DNA from: Xanthobacteraceae bacterium
GTDB taxonomy: Bacteria > Pseudomonadota > Alphaproteobacteria > Rhizobiales > Xanthobacteraceae
Length of the DNA: 64,000 bases
Assembly: GCA_022841625.1 (NCBI GenBank)
Contig: JALHRD010000006.1
Span: forward strand, 1-64,000
Reading direction: 5' to 3'
Shown: positions 1 through 9,361 of the stretch, one piece after another
Numbering within the stretch: position 1 is the first letter of the stretch
Layout: each line of letters starts with the position of its first letter
Notes under the pieces: model-generated
The model's input: only the letters and a program-made list of their open reading frames with translations
Told to the model about the DNA's origin: nothing
Databases searched by the model: none
Program-made: the position numbers and the translations under genes

Positions 1-640
1 GCGCGGCGGCGGCAGCAGCGGCCGCAGCAGCAGCCGCAGCGGCGGCTTCGGCGGCCGCCTTCATTTCTTCGGCGTAGCCCGACGGCGGGACGATCGTGAC
101 CAGCGTCTGGTCGACAGTCCCCACCACCCGAATATTCGCCGGCAGGGTGACATCGCTCAAATGCTTCGAGTAATTGATCTCAAGGCCGGAAATGTCGACG
201 TCGATCGATTCCGGAATCTCCTCCGGCGAGCAAATCACTTCCACCGCATGGGTGACGATATTGACCGCGCCACCGCGCTTCACGCCGGGCGCCTGCTCTG
301 CATTCAACACATGCACCGGAATGCGCACGCGAATTTTGGCGCCCGCGCTCAGGCGCAGGAAGTCGACATGAACCGGCAGGTCACGCACCGGATCGAGTTG
401 GAAGTCGCGCGGGATCACGCGGTGCTTGGTTCCGTCCACGTCGAGTTCATAGATCGTGGTCAGAAACCGCCCGGCATAGATGCGCTGCTTAAGCTCGGCG
501 TGGTCGACCGAGATGGCGATGGGGGTTTTGCTGTCTCCGTAGATAACGCCCGGCACGCGGCCGGTGCGACGGACTGCCCGGGCGGCCCCCTTGCCGGCCT
601 TCGGACGCGCCGTCGCTTTCATTTCCATGACGGTGGCCAT
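1..640 (-). CDS. rplY: 50S ribosomal protein L25/general stress protein CTC, 3' end cut by window
   Basis: L25 binds 5S rRNA in the large ribosomal subunit. Reading leftwards from the ATG at 640, the protein starts MATVMEMKATARPKAGKGAA, followed by an L25 core (VPGVIYGD, HRVIPRDFQLDPV) and a C-terminal CTC beta-domain that ends with ANIRVVGTVDQTLVTIVPP. An alanine-rich tail follows (GYAEEMKAAAEAA, then nearly pure Ala) and runs off the window, so the true C-terminus is not seen. An AAGGAATTC ribosome-binding site lies just upstream of the start. Long CTC-type L25 with a low-complexity tail is usual in alphaproteobacteria. Confidence 0.93.
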   Translation of the reverse strand, partial: MATVMEMKATARPKAGKGAARAVRRTGRVPGVIYGDSKTPIAISVDHAELKQRIYAGRFLTTIYELDVDGTKHRVIPRDFQLDPVRDLPVHVDFLRLSAGAKIRVRIPVHVLNAEQAPGVKRGGAVNIVTHAVEVICSPEEIPESIDVDISGLEINYSKHLSDVTLPANIRVVGTVDQTLVTIVPPSGYAEEMKAAAEAAAAAAAAAAAAAAA

Positions 641-839
641 TGTCGTGAATTCCTTGCTTTAACGAATAATAACGCTGCGGCCTGCCTCCAGGGGTGTCGG
701 GGCCGCGATTGCGGGCGTTGTTTAGCGGCTACGCCGAGGAATGACAAGGAACGGCCAACAGCCGCCACAAGCCGCCAGGAACGCGCCGGGATCCCCCGAA
801 ACCAGGCCTATTGGGGCGGTCGCTCAATGCCGCCGGGGC

Positions 840-1133
840 CTATCCTGACATTGCCGGAGGCCCAGGCTGCGCGCCACCGCCAGAGGCCTTAATCTGGCCT
901 TCCAACGCGGCAATCCGCACCTTGAGCGCCTCGTTTTCCTCACGCGCCAGGCGCGCCATATCCTTAACCGCCTCAAACTCCTCACGCTTGATCAGATCGA
1001 GATCCCGCAGCCAGCGCTCGGTCTGGGTCTTGACCAGCGTTTCGAACTCGCGCCGTACCCCTTGCGCCACGCCGGCGGCGTCGTTCATCAGCCGCGCGAC
1101 TTCATCGAAGAAACGGTTGCTGGTTTGGGTCAT
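840..1133 (-). CDS. ubiK: UbiK-type accessory factor (BMFP domain), ubiquinone biosynthesis
   Basis: This small protein of 97 residues begins MTQTSNRFFDEVARLMNDAA, the amphipathic N-terminus typical of the BMFP/UbiK family (COG2960). A C-terminal coiled coil (about residues 45-80, EEFEAVKDMARLAREENEAL) and a Gly/Pro tail follow. In enterobacteria UbiK helps the UbiJ/lipid assembly under aerobic ubiquinone synthesis; that role is carried over here by family. It lies upstream of rplY on the same strand with about 200 bases between them, and divergent from lgt. An AGAGAGAG purine stretch precedes the ATG. Confidence 0.8.
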   Translation of the reverse strand: MTQTSNRFFDEVARLMNDAAGVAQGVRREFETLVKTQTERWLRDLDLIKREEFEAVKDMARLAREENEALKVRIAALEGQIKASGGGAQPGPPAMSG

Positions 1134-1500
1134 GGCTCTCTCTCTCGCGCGTCCGAATCTTGTCGATTAAAAATGGCGTCTGGCCGGCGTCCTTGCAAGG
1201 CGCTTGCCGCACCCGATCGGCCCGTCCACCCGGGCCAGACCTGGCTAGTGCCACTTTTCGATTTGAAGTTCCTAACTGAATTTGCAGCAAGCGCTGTAGG
1301 AGCTTCAAATCGGCGGCACTCATCTAAGGCACCAGCCTAGTTCATAAGGGTTCATAGCCCGTTTCCAAAGCCGCGGGCGCGCCAACGCCGTCATTCGCGA
1401 TCTTTCCGCGTGTTATTTGCCGCTATCCCTCCGCAATCTATTGACTTCGCCCGAGCGGCGGCCGCATCACCGCCGTACTTATGCGGTGACCTCATCAGAG
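1134..1500. other. Divergent intergenic region between ubiK and lgt
   Basis: This 367-base non-coding stretch separates two divergent genes and should hold both promoters. Its only clear structure is a 76-bp CTAG-ended palindrome at 1245-1320, listed separately. No small gene or RNA gene could be supported. The long reading frame that enters lgt from 1417 lacks a convincing ribosome-binding site, and family comparison favours the start at 1501. Confidence 0.6.
1245..1320 (+). repeat. 76-bp CTAG-ended palindromic repeat, family A copy 1
   Basis: Starts CTAGTGCCAC and ends CGGCGGCACT. The arms CGATTTGAAG (about 1259-1268) and CTTCAAATCG (about 1303-1312) are inverted repeats, with AGTGCC/GGCACT outside them and a small inner CAGC/GCTG stem. 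It aligns without gaps to 47995-48070 (58 of 76 positions by hand count) and, in reverse orientation, to 42443-42518. It is intergenic. Confidence 0.8.
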
Positions 1501-2319
1501 ATGCCTGTTCTCGCCCTCCCCTTCCCCGTCTTCGACCCGGTATTGATCAGCATCGGACCGCTGGCGATCCGCTGGTATGCGCTGGCCTATATCGTGGGCA
1601 TTCTCGGCGGTTGGTTCTACGCCCGCCGCATCCTTCGGTCGGAGCCGCTGTGGGGCGGCAAGCCGCCGCTGACCGTCGTCGATTTCGATGATTTCATCCT
1701 CTGGGTCACGCTTGGCATCATCCTGGGCGGACGCTTGGGCTATGTCTTATTTTACAATCCGGCCTATTTCGCCGCTCATCCGATCGAGGTCGTTCAGCTC
1801 TGGAAAGGCGGGATGTCGTTTCACGGTGGCTTCCTCGGTTGTGTGATCGCGGTGATCGCCTTTGCTCGCCACCGCGGCATTCCAATTCTCTCGCTCGGCG
1901 ATGTCGTTTGCGCAGTGGCGCCAATCGGACTGTTCCTCGGCCGCATTGCCAATTTCATCAATGCTGAATTGTGGGGCCGCACCACCGACATGCCTTGGGC
2001 CTTTGTGTTTCCCGGTGCCGGGCCTTTGCCACGCCATCCAAGCCAAATTTATGAGGCGACGCTTGAAGGGATTGCGCTGTTGGTCGTACTGGCAATCATG
2101 ATGCGCAGGGGCGCACTCCAGCGGCCCGGCACGATCCTCGGGACGTTCTGTCTTGGCTACGGTATCGCGCGGACGTTCTGCGAATTCTTTCGCGAGCCCG
2201 ACCAGCAACTCGGTTTTCTGTTCGGTTGGCTCACGATGGGGATGTTATTGTCGTTGCCACTGATGATCGCCGGCGTCGCACTCATCGCGGCGGCACGACG
2301 CCCCCAGCGACAGGCATGA
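1501..2319 (+). CDS. lgt: Prolipoprotein diacylglyceryl transferase
   Basis: Lgt moves diacylglycerol from phosphatidylglycerol to the lipobox cysteine of prolipoproteins in the inner membrane, the first step of lipoprotein maturation. The 272-residue protein has about seven membrane segments and the family blocks [20 protein letters not shown] and [13 protein letters not shown], with the conserved HPSQIYEA segment near residue 180. The start at 1501 ([16 protein letters not shown]) is chosen because homologues begin near this point. The downstream methyltransferase overlaps by ATGA, giving an lgt-midA-pgeF operon common in alphaproteobacteria. Confidence 0.95.
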   Translation: MPVLALPFPVFDPVLISIGPLAIRWYALAYIVGILGGWFYARRILRSEPLWGGKPPLTVVDFDDFILWVTLGIILGGRLGYVLFYNPAYFAAHPIEVVQLWKGGMSFHGGFLGCVIAVIAFARHRGIPILSLGDVVCAVAPIGLFLGRIANFINAELWGRTTDMPWAFVFPGAGPLPRHPSQIYEATLEGIALLVVLAIMMRRGALQRPGTILGTFCLGYGIARTFCEFFREPDQQLGFLFGWLTMGMLLSLPLMIAGVALIAAARRPQRQA

Positions 2320-3485
2320 CTACGATGACGCACGACCTTTCGCCGATCGAGGCTGAAATTCGGCGCCGCATTACCGCGGCGGGCCCGATGCCGGTGGCGC
2401 AATTCATGTCGCTTTGTCTCACCCACCCACAGCACGGCTACTACATCACGCGCGATCCGTTCGGCGCCCGGGGCGACTTCATTACCGCGCCGGAAATCAG
2501 CCAGATGTTCGGCGAATTGCTCGGGCTTTGGTGCGCCGCGACGTGGCAGCTCATGGGATCGCCCGAGAATATACGCCTGGTCGAGCTTGGGCCCGGCCGT
2601 GGCACCATGATGCTCGATGCTCTGCGCGCGGTGCAGATCGTGCCTCAATTCCGCAAGGCGCTGGTCGCTCATATGGTCGAGATTAGCCCCACGCTCGAAC
2701 AGCGCCAGCGGCAGGCGCTGTCAGCAATCGATGTGCCGACCGAATGGCACCAATCGCTCGATCAGGTGCCGGACGGGCCAACCATCATTCTCGCCAATGA
2801 GTTCATCGACGCGTTACCGGTCCACCAGGCCGTGATGTGCGTCGACGGCTGGCACGAACGCGTCATCCGGATCGCCGAGGACGGCAGCCTGCAATTCAGC
2901 CACGCGCGCGATCCCATTGCGCTGTTCGAACAAATGCTGCCGCCCCGGCTGCGCGACGCGGCAATCGGAGACATCTTTGAATGGCGCGGCGACCGGATCG
3001 CGCTTGAGATCGGTCGCCGGGTCATGCGGTCACACGGCGCCGCGCTGCTGATCGATTACGGCCATCTCGAAAGCGCGGTGGGCGATACGCTTCAGGCGGT
3101 CGGACGGCAGGCCTATGCCGACCCGTTGCAGGCGCCGGGAGCTCTCGACCTTACGGCCCATGTCGACTTCCAGGCCCTGGCCCAAACCGCCCAAAGTTTT
3201 GGCGCCCGCGTCCACGGTCCGATCACGCAGGCCACGCTGCTGCGCCGTCTTGGCATCGAGACCCGCGCCGACGCGCTCACAAAAGGAGCGCCGCTCAGCA
3301 AGAATTCCGAGGTCAAGAATGCCCTGGCGCGACTGACCAGCGAGGATGCGACCGGCATGGGCAGGATGTTCAAGGCCATCGCATTTGCCGATCCCGCGCT
3401 GGGCGAACTGCCGGGGTTCGAGACCGAACCGGCAGCCAACGACACCGGCGATCGTCACGCGCCCAGCCAAACCAAGCCGGCGTAA
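2316..3485 (+). CDS. Class I SAM-dependent methyltransferase, MidA/NDUFAF7 family
   Basis: The 389-residue protein starts at the ATG that overlaps the lgt stop (ATGA), so translation is probably coupled. Family features include [20 protein letters not shown], the SAM-binding loop [29 protein letters not shown] and the late LIDYGH segment. The mitochondrial relative NDUFAF7/MidA methylates an arginine in complex I subunit NDUFS2, so a NuoD-type arginine is the likely bacterial target, though this is inference. A pgeF gene follows 11 bases downstream. Confidence 0.85.
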   Translation: MTTMTHDLSPIEAEIRRRITAAGPMPVAQFMSLCLTHPQHGYYITRDPFGARGDFITAPEISQMFGELLGLWCAATWQLMGSPENIRLVELGPGRGTMMLDALRAVQIVPQFRKALVAHMVEISPTLEQRQRQALSAIDVPTEWHQSLDQVPDGPTIILANEFIDALPVHQAVMCVDGWHERVIRIAEDGSLQFSHARDPIALFEQMLPPRLRDAAIGDIFEWRGDRIALEIGRRVMRSHGAALLIDYGHLESAVGDTLQAVGRQAYADPLQAPGALDLTAHVDFQALAQTAQSFGARVHGPITQATLLRRLGIETRADALTKGAPLSKNSEVKNALARLTSEDATGMGRMFKAIAFADPALGELPGFETEPAANDTGDRHAPSQTKPA

Positions 3486-3496
3486 GGGGCATTGCC

Positions 3497-4264
3497 ATGC
3501 TCCACGCAACGTCGCTGACATCGCTAAACGGCATTCGCCACGCCTTCTTCACGCGTCATGGCGGCGTCTCAACCGGACTCTATGCAAGCCTGAACGGCGG
3601 CGTCGGCTCGCGCGACGCACCGGATTGCGTGGCGGAAAATCGCGCACGAATGGCCGCAGCACTCGGCGTTCACCCGGATCGTTTCCTGACCCCCTACCAA
3701 ATCCATTCGCCCGATGTGGTCACCGTCGAGCAGCCATGGACGCCGGATGCGGGACCGCGCGCCGATGCTCTGGTCACGCAAGGCTGCGGCATTGCCATCG
3801 GCGTGTCGACTGCCGATTGTGGACCTATTCTGTTTGCCGACGCGAATGCAGGCGTCATCGGCGCCGCGCATGCCGGCTGGCGCGGCGCGTTGACCGGCGT
3901 AATCGAAGCGACGGTCGCGGCCATGGAGCGCTGCGGTGCGAACCGCAACGCTATCGTCGCTGCGACCGGCCCGATGATCCGGCAATCCAATTATGAGGTC
4001 GGCCCGGAATTCGTCGATCGCTTCACATCGGACAACGCAGCCAATGCGCATTTCTTTACGCCAAGCGTTAAACCGGGCCATGCTATGTTCGATCTCAACG
4101 GCTATATCGCAGCGCGGCTTTCGAGCGCCGGCATCGGCCGCATCGAAGATCTCGGCCGATGTACCTATGCCGATGCCGATTCATTCTACAGCTATCGGCG
4201 GTCGGTGCATCGCAACGAGGCCGATTACGGGCGGCACATCAACGCCATCGCGCTGTCGGACTAA
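3497..4264 (+). CDS. pgeF: Multicopper polyphenol oxidase/purine nucleoside phosphorylase family protein (YfiH/LACC1 type)
   Basis: The 255-residue protein carries the family's metal-site motifs in order: YQIHSPDV (His), STADCGPILF (Cys) and AAHAGWRGALTGV (His). It ends with the usual Y-x-Y-R segment (SFYSYRRS). Members act as purine nucleoside phosphorylases/adenosine deaminases, and the E. coli member also affects fidelity of peptidoglycan precursors. The later GPCI-like loop here reads GPMIRQSNYEVG, so a commonly conserved Cys is replaced by Met. It is the last gene of the lgt-midA-pgeF operon. Confidence 0.88.
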   Translation: MLHATSLTSLNGIRHAFFTRHGGVSTGLYASLNGGVGSRDAPDCVAENRARMAAALGVHPDRFLTPYQIHSPDVVTVEQPWTPDAGPRADALVTQGCGIAIGVSTADCGPILFADANAGVIGAAHAGWRGALTGVIEATVAAMERCGANRNAIVAATGPMIRQSNYEVGPEFVDRFTSDNAANAHFFTPSVKPGHAMFDLNGYIAARLSSAGIGRIEDLGRCTYADADSFYSYRRSVHRNEADYGRHINAIALSD

Positions 4265-4450
4265 CCGGTCGGATTAGCCATTGCGGTGGCGCCATTCCCG
4301 CGGGAGCCCGCGCGGGCGCACAGCGAAAAACCCGCGAAATTCGTGGACTTTCGGGCCGTGTCGTATTGCCAGCCATATTGCGGGCTTGTTATCAGGTCGC
4401 CGCCATGTGATCGGGTGAGCCTCAGTACCCGACGAGCCTTGGAGACTGCG

Positions 4451-5404
4451 ATGGCCACCAATAACGGCGTGATCAAGCTGGTCGCCGGCAACTCCAACCC
4501 GGCCCTATCTGGGGCCATCGCCGCCCATCTTGGCGTCCCGCTGACCAAGGCGGTGGTCCGGCGCTTCGCGGACATGGAGATTTTCGTCGAAATTCAGGAA
4601 AACGTCCGCGGCTCGGACGTGTTCGTCATCCAATCGACCTCGTTTCCCACCAACGACCACCTGATGGAACTGCTGATCATCATCGACGCCCTGCGCCGTG
4701 CATCAGGGCGGCGCATTACGGCGGTTATCCCCTATTTCGGCTATGCCCGACAGGATCGCAAACCCGGCCCACGGACACCGATCTCTGCCAAATTGGTCGC
4801 CAATCTGATCACCACGGCAGGCGCCAACCGAGTGATGACCCTCGATCTCCACGCCGGCCAGATTCAAGGCTTCTTCGACATTCCGACCGACAATCTCTAT
4901 GCGTCCCCGATGATGGTGCGCGACATCAGGGAGCGGTTTGACCTCGATAAGCTTATGGTGATTTCGCCGGATGTCGGCGGTGTGGCGCGGGCGCGCGGCC
5001 TTGGCAAACGCATCAATGCGCCGCTCGCCATTGTCGACAAGCGCCGCGAGCGACCCGGCGAATCCGAGGTCATGAGCGTGATCGGCGACGTCAAAGGACG
5101 CACCTGCATCCTGGTCGACGACATCATCGATTCCGGCGGCACCATCGTGAATGCGGCCGACGCCCTGCTCGAGAAGGGCGCCACCTCGGTTTATGCCTAT
5201 ATCACCCATGGCGTGCTGTCGGGCGGCGCGGTGGCCCGCCTTGCGAAATCTCGGCTCAAGGAACTGGTGATTACGGATTCGATTCAGCCGACCGAGGCCG
5301 TCGCCACGGCGCCCAATATCCGAATCCTCTCCACTGCGCCCCTGATCGGCGAGGCGATCGGCCGAACCGCCAACGAAGAATCGGTGTCGAGCCTGTTCGA
5401 CTGA
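4451..5404 (+). CDS. prs: Ribose-phosphate pyrophosphokinase (PRPP synthetase)
   Basis: Makes PRPP from ribose 5-phosphate and ATP for nucleotide, His and Trp synthesis. The 317-residue protein starts [20 protein letters not shown] behind a GGAGA site at 4441-4445. Motifs include [20 protein letters not shown] (ATP/flexible loop), [18 protein letters not shown] and the PRPP-binding loop [14 protein letters not shown]. Length matches bacterial class I enzymes. Extending the frame upstream to 4286 adds unrelated sequence, so this start is preferred. It has its own upstream region of about 185 bases after pgeF. Confidence 0.97.
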   Translation: MATNNGVIKLVAGNSNPALSGAIAAHLGVPLTKAVVRRFADMEIFVEIQENVRGSDVFVIQSTSFPTNDHLMELLIIIDALRRASGRRITAVIPYFGYARQDRKPGPRTPISAKLVANLITTAGANRVMTLDLHAGQIQGFFDIPTDNLYASPMMVRDIRERFDLDKLMVISPDVGGVARARGLGKRINAPLAIVDKRRERPGESEVMSVIGDVKGRTCILVDDIIDSGGTIVNAADALLEKGATSVYAYITHGVLSGGAVARLAKSRLKELVITDSIQPTEAVATAPNIRILSTAPLIGEAIGRTANEESVSSLFD

Positions 5405-5530
5405 ACCGCAACCCGCCGGTTACGAGTCCCTGCCCCGCATTGCTACTTCTGCGAGTCGTCAAGTTGTGGATGACGACCCAATATCCACCAATCGTTAACC
5501 TGGACTGGTGCCCACTCTCCTTGGACGGTG

Positions 5531-5567
5531 GAATCAAGCGGTTATATTCGAATCGCTTAGTGATTCG
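5531..5567. promoter_or_regulatory. Cluster of three GANTC (CcrM-type) sites upstream of ybjN-like gene
   Basis: GAATC occurs at 5531-5535 and 5550-5554, and GATTC at 5562-5566. The last two form a perfect inverted repeat CGAATC-N7-GATTCG at 5549-5567. GANTC is the target of the alphaproteobacterial cell-cycle methylase CcrM, and clusters in promoters are read by GcrA/CtrA systems. The functional link here is inferred from position, about 110 bases before the gene at 5678. Confidence 0.4.
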
Positions 5568-5677
5568 CCCCGGACCAGTCAAACCAGGCTCCATCGGGGA
5601 CCGCGTAAGAAAAAAAACCCGGTGGCGTGTTGCACGGTCGCGTGCGCATCCACTCCAAGCGGCAAGGTGGAGACGAC

Positions 5678-6178
5678 ATGTCCCTCATCAACTACAACGA
5701 ACCGGCGCGCATAAACCCGCTGGAGGTCGTTGAACGCGTCGCCTCGACCAATGACTGGTCGTTCGAGCGAGCGGGCGAAGACGAGATTACGCTCATGGTG
5801 CGCGGCAAGTGGGCCGACTATCAGATGTCGTTCACGTGGATGTTCGACATCGAAGCCCTGCACGTGGCCTGCGCCTTCGAATTCAAGGTTCCCGATCGAC
5901 TGCGCGCCGAGACCCAACAGCTGATTGCAATGATCAACGAGCAGTTGTGGCTGGGTCATTTCGACCTTTGGGTCAAAGACGGCCTGATCATGTACCGCAA
6001 CGCCCTGCTGCTCGCCGGCGGGGTCGAGGCGTCCAGCCAGCAATGCGAGGCCATGTTGGCCACCGCGGTCGATGCCTGCGAGCGCTACTTCCCGGCCTTC
6101 CAATTCGTGGTCTGGGCCGGAAAGACCGCGCAACAAGCAATCGACGCCGCCATGTTCGATACCGCCGGCGAAGCCTAA
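5678..6178 (+). CDS. YbjN domain-containing protein
   Basis: The 166-residue acidic cytosolic protein begins MSLINYNEPARINPLEVVER after an AGGTGGAGA ribosome-binding site. The YbjN/DUF1790 domain spans about residues 15-145, with the Trp-rich strands FERAGEDEITLMVRGKWADY and INEQLWLGHFDLW. The fold resembles type III secretion chaperones, and E. coli YbjN affects motility and stress responses when overexpressed; no specific activity is established. The gene stands alone between prs and proC, about 270 bases after prs, and a cluster of GANTC sites lies upstream. Confidence 0.8.
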   Translation: MSLINYNEPARINPLEVVERVASTNDWSFERAGEDEITLMVRGKWADYQMSFTWMFDIEALHVACAFEFKVPDRLRAETQQLIAMINEQLWLGHFDLWVKDGLIMYRNALLLAGGVEASSQQCEAMLATAVDACERYFPAFQFVVWAGKTAQQAIDAAMFDTAGEA

Positions 6179-6210
6179 CCGCTTGCAAGAGCGCCGATTG
6201 CCGACAGACC

Positions 6211-6294
6211 TCATGGCCGGGCTTGTCCCGGCCATCTTCGTTTTCGATCCCTCGTGATCTAAGACGTGGATGCCCGGACCCATGCCCGGGCATG
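6211..6294. repeat. Double-hairpin dispersed repeat (MAGLVPAI-type), copy 1
   Basis: Two GC-rich palindromes lie in tandem: GGCCGGG-CTTGT-CCCGGCC (6215-6233, perfect 7-bp stem) and ATGCCCGG...CCGGGCAT (6270-6293). The first arm translates as MAGLVPAI in one frame and as the MAGTSPAM-like peptide on the other strand. From memory such units are abundant between genes in Bradyrhizobium and Rhodopseudomonas relatives. The second palindrome spans an apparent upstream ATG of proC, which argues for the downstream proC start. Confidence 0.65.
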
Positions 6295-6332
6295 AAGAGA
6301 GCGAGAATACGGACCCAGGAGCCGTAAGCCAC

Positions 6333-7181
6333 ATGACGACATCGACCTCAACAACCGCGCGCCCGCTTACCGGTCGGGCTGGAACCATTGTACTGATGGG
6401 CGCCGGCAAGATGGGCGGCGCCCTGCTGGAAGGCTGGCTGGCGCTGGGGCTCGAGCCGGCTTCGGTCGTCGTCATTGAGCCGCAACCCGGGCCCGAATTA
6501 TCGGCGCTCAAGAGCCGCGGCCTACGCCTCAATCCGCCGCCTCAGAGCATTGGCGAAACGGCCGCGATTGTACTCGCCATCAAGCCGCAGGTCGCTCCCG
6601 AGGTCGTACCGACGCTGGCGCCCTATCTCGGTGCTGCGACCGTGGTGCTGTCGATCATGGCCGGCCGCACCCTCGGCTTTCTCGCGCAGGCCATGCCGCA
6701 ACGCGGCGCGCTGGTACGCGCCATGCCCAATACGCCGGCCGCGATCGGTCGCGGCATCACGGTCGCCGTAGCCGGCCCGCAGGTCTCCCAGCGCCAGCGC
6801 GAACTGGTCGACGCCCTGCTATCGGCAACCGGCGCCGTCGAATGGATTGACGACGAAACACTGATGGACGCGGTGACGGCGGTGTCGGGTTCCGGGCCGG
6901 CCTATGTGTTTTTGCTGGCAGAAGCGCTGGCGCAGGCCGGCGTGGCCGCCGGCTTGCCGGAAGCCCTCGCCGGCCGGCTCGCCCGCGCGACCGTGGCGGG
7001 GTCGGGCGAACTGCTGCACCGCTCGCCGCTCGATCCCGCGGTCTTGCGGCAGAATGTCACTTCGCCGGGCGGAACGACGGCGGCCGCGCTCGACCTGCTG
7101 ATGGCGCCCGACGGTCTCAACCCATTGCTGCGCAAGGCGGTTGCGGCCGCGACGCGCCGCTCGCGCGAATTGGCCGGTTAA
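6333..7181 (+). CDS. proC: Pyrroline-5-carboxylate reductase
   Basis: Catalyses the last step of proline synthesis, NAD(P)H-dependent reduction of pyrroline-5-carboxylate. The 282-residue protein has the nucleotide-binding loop LMGAGKMGGALLEGWL near the N-terminus, the RAMPNTPAAIGRGIT block, and the signature region GSGPAYVFLLAEAL with NVTSPGGTTAAAL near the C-terminus. The start at 6333 (MTTSTSTTARPLTGRAG) avoids the repeat at 6211-6294; an upstream ATG at 6270 is inside that repeat. A TetR-type regulator follows on the same strand 108 bases later. Confidence 0.95.
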   Translation: MTTSTSTTARPLTGRAGTIVLMGAGKMGGALLEGWLALGLEPASVVVIEPQPGPELSALKSRGLRLNPPPQSIGETAAIVLAIKPQVAPEVVPTLAPYLGAATVVLSIMAGRTLGFLAQAMPQRGALVRAMPNTPAAIGRGITVAVAGPQVSQRQRELVDALLSATGAVEWIDDETLMDAVTAVSGSGPAYVFLLAEALAQAGVAAGLPEALAGRLARATVAGSGELLHRSPLDPAVLRQNVTSPGGTTAAALDLLMAPDGLNPLLRKAVAAATRRSRELAG

Positions 7182-7289
7182 CCCAATGCGTGCGCCAAAG
7201 CCTTCGCGCCCAAAGGCTTCGGCCGCCTTGGAACCGCCCCCGTTGTCGCCTTATCTTGCGGAGCACATAGTCCTATCGAGGAGCCGGCC

Positions 7290-7970
7290 ATGACCGACGA
7301 ATCCACGCAATCATCGCATAGCGGCGCCGATCCGATCGTGGACGCCTTCATGGCGCTGTTGGCCGAAAAGCGTTTCGACGATATCGGCTTTGCCGACATC
7401 GCACGGCGCGCCGGCATTTCCTTGTCGGAACTGCGCGCCAAGCAGCCATCCAAGATCGCGCTGCTTGCGGCGCATATGCGCGCGGTCGACCGGGCCGTGC
7501 TCGACGGCATCGATCCCGGCATGGCCGAGGAACCTCCCCGCGAGCGCTTGTTCGACGTGCTGATGCGCCGCCTCGACGTGCTGGCGCCGCACAAGGCGGC
7601 GGTGCGTTCGCTGCGACAGTCGGTCGTGGTGAACCCGGGCCTGATCCTGGCGCTGAACGGCCTCGCCGTTCGCTCGATGCAATGGATGCTCACGGCCGCC
7701 GATATTTCGGCCGCTGGGCCGAAGGGCATGATACGGGCGCAGGGTCTTGCCATGCTGTTTTCTTCGGTGCTGCACACCTGGCTTACCGACGACGATCCCG
7801 CCCAGGCGCGCACGCTGGCCGCGCTTGATAGCGCACTGGCGAGCGGCCAGCGCTGGGCGGGCTTGCTCGACGATCTCTGCCGGATTCCGGAAGCCGCCTG
7901 CAATGCGCAACAGGCATTCCGGCGGCGCCGCGACCGCGACAATCGCGACCAAGAGCCCGCGGCGGCGTAG
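7290..7970 (+). CDS. TetR/AcrR-family transcriptional regulator
   Basis: The 226-residue protein has an N-terminal helix-turn-helix at about residues 15-60 (VDAFMALLAEKRFDDIGF, DIARRAGISLSELR) with a LRAKQPSKIALL segment where canonical TetR has YxxFxxKxxLL, followed by an all-helical ligand domain. A GAGGAG ribosome-binding site precedes the ATG. It follows proC and ends nine bases before the convergent histidine-kinase gene. No operator or target could be assigned. Between proC and this gene there is an AAGCCTT-N8-AAGGCTT inverted repeat (7198-7219) without a T-run. Confidence 0.8.
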   Translation: MTDESTQSSHSGADPIVDAFMALLAEKRFDDIGFADIARRAGISLSELRAKQPSKIALLAAHMRAVDRAVLDGIDPGMAEEPPRERLFDVLMRRLDVLAPHKAAVRSLRQSVVVNPGLILALNGLAVRSMQWMLTAADISAAGPKGMIRAQGLAMLFSSVLHTWLTDDDPAQARTLAALDSALASGQRWAGLLDDLCRIPEAACNAQQAFRRRRDRDNRDQEPAAA

Positions 7971-7978
7971 AGAGAACC

Positions 7979-9361
7979 TTATACCGGCACCTTCACCGTC
8001 GCGCGCAGCCCGCCCATGTTGGAATCCGACAGCGTGATGTCGCCGCCGTGCGAGCGCGCGATGTCACGTGCGATTGCCAGCCCGAGCCCGGTGCCGCCCT
8101 CGTCCTGATTACGCGCATCGTCGAGCCGCAAGAACGGCTTGAACACTTCCTCGCGCATGGCGGCGGGAATGCCGGGACCGTCGTCGTCGACCATGATGGT
8201 AAGCCAGCGATGGTCGCGGTGGCCGGTGATTGAAATCGCACGCGCATGGCGCGCGGCGTTCGACACCAGATTGTCCAAACAACGCTTGAACGCTGCCGGG
8301 CGCACAGTCACGATTGGCAGTCCATGAAACATGACGCTGGTGTTGTGACCGTTGCGTTCGCTTTCGGCCTTCAGCTCGTCCAAAAAAACCGTCATATCGG
8401 TGGCGGCCGAGGTTTCCCCGGAATCGCCGCGCGCAAAGGCGAGATAAGCCTCGAGCATCCGCGCCATTTCATTGACGTCGCTCTTCATTGCGGCGATCTC
8501 GGGACTGTCATCGATCAACGCAAGCTCCAGCTTGAAGCGGGTCAGGATGGTGCGCAGATCGTGTGAAACACCCGCGAGCATCGCGGTGCGCTGCTCCATC
8601 GCGCGCTCGATGCGGGTTTTCATTTCGATGAAGGCTTGCGCCGCGCGCCGCACCTCGAGCGCGCCGCGCGGTCGAAAGCTTGGCACCTCGCGGCCCTTGC
8701 CGAAGCTCTCGGCCGCATCGGCCAGCCTGAGAATTGGGCGGATCTGATTGCGCAGGAACAAGATCGCCACAATCAGCAACACGATCGAGGTTCCAACCAT
8801 CCAGATCAGGAATATCTCCGAATTCGACGCATAGGCGGCGCTCCTGCGAGCGAATACGCGCAGCACCGCATCGTCAAGTTGGATGCGAATCTCGACCAAT
8901 GCGGACCGGCCGACGGTGTCGATCCAGAACGGCCGCCTGATGCGCTTGCTGATCTCCTCGGAGAGCGAATAATCGAGCAGCGAGAAGAACGGCCTGGGTC
9001 CGATCGGCGGCATTTCGGCGATCGGCAAAAAATCCACGACCAGGCCAAGCCGTTCCTGCGCGATGCGCCGGATCTGCGCCTGGTCGGCCTTCAAGGTCGC
9101 ATAAACGTCGATCAACGCCGCAATATCTTGCACCACGGCCGCCGAGAGCCGCTGCGTCACCGAGTTCCAGTGCCGTTCCATGAATACGAAGGCAATCACC
9201 GACTGAAGCAACACCATCGGCAAAATGATGATCAGCAGGGCGCGCGCATAGAGGCCTTTCGGCATCACGTCCCGCAACGCATTGCCGGCACGGTCATAGG
9301 CGCGATAGGCGCGCCTCGCCGCCGAGCGCAACGCCGCGATCCCGGTATCGAGGGCGGTCAC
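7979..9361 (-). CDS. Membrane sensor histidine kinase, EnvZ-like
   Basis: The 460-residue protein has a first membrane helix near residues 38-62 (RALLIIILPMVLLQSVIAFV), a periplasmic sensor region to about 185, a second helix (IFLIWMVGTSIVLLIVAILF), then HAMP, the phosphorylatable H-box LAGVSHDLRTILTRFKLEL, the N-box FKRCLDNLVSNAARHA, DDDGPGIP and GTGLGLAIARDI. The H-box pattern resembles EnvZ. Its ATG overlaps the stop of the response-regulator gene by ATGA (9358-9361), so the pair is co-translated. The signal sensed is unknown. Confidence 0.92.
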   Translation of the reverse strand: MTALDTGIAALRSAARRAYRAYDRAGNALRDVMPKGLYARALLIIILPMVLLQSVIAFVFMERHWNSVTQRLSAAVVQDIAALIDVYATLKADQAQIRRIAQERLGLVVDFLPIAEMPPIGPRPFFSLLDYSLSEEISKRIRRPFWIDTVGRSALVEIRIQLDDAVLRVFARRSAAYASNSEIFLIWMVGTSIVLLIVAILFLRNQIRPILRLADAAESFGKGREVPSFRPRGALEVRRAAQAFIEMKTRIERAMEQRTAMLAGVSHDLRTILTRFKLELALIDDSPEIAAMKSDVNEMARMLEAYLAFARGDSGETSAATDMTVFLDELKAESERNGHNTSVMFHGLPIVTVRPAAFKRCLDNLVSNAARHARAISITGHRDHRWLTIMVDDDGPGIPAAMREEVFKPFLRLDDARNQDEGGTGLGLAIARDIARSHGGDITLSDSNMGGLRATVKVPV

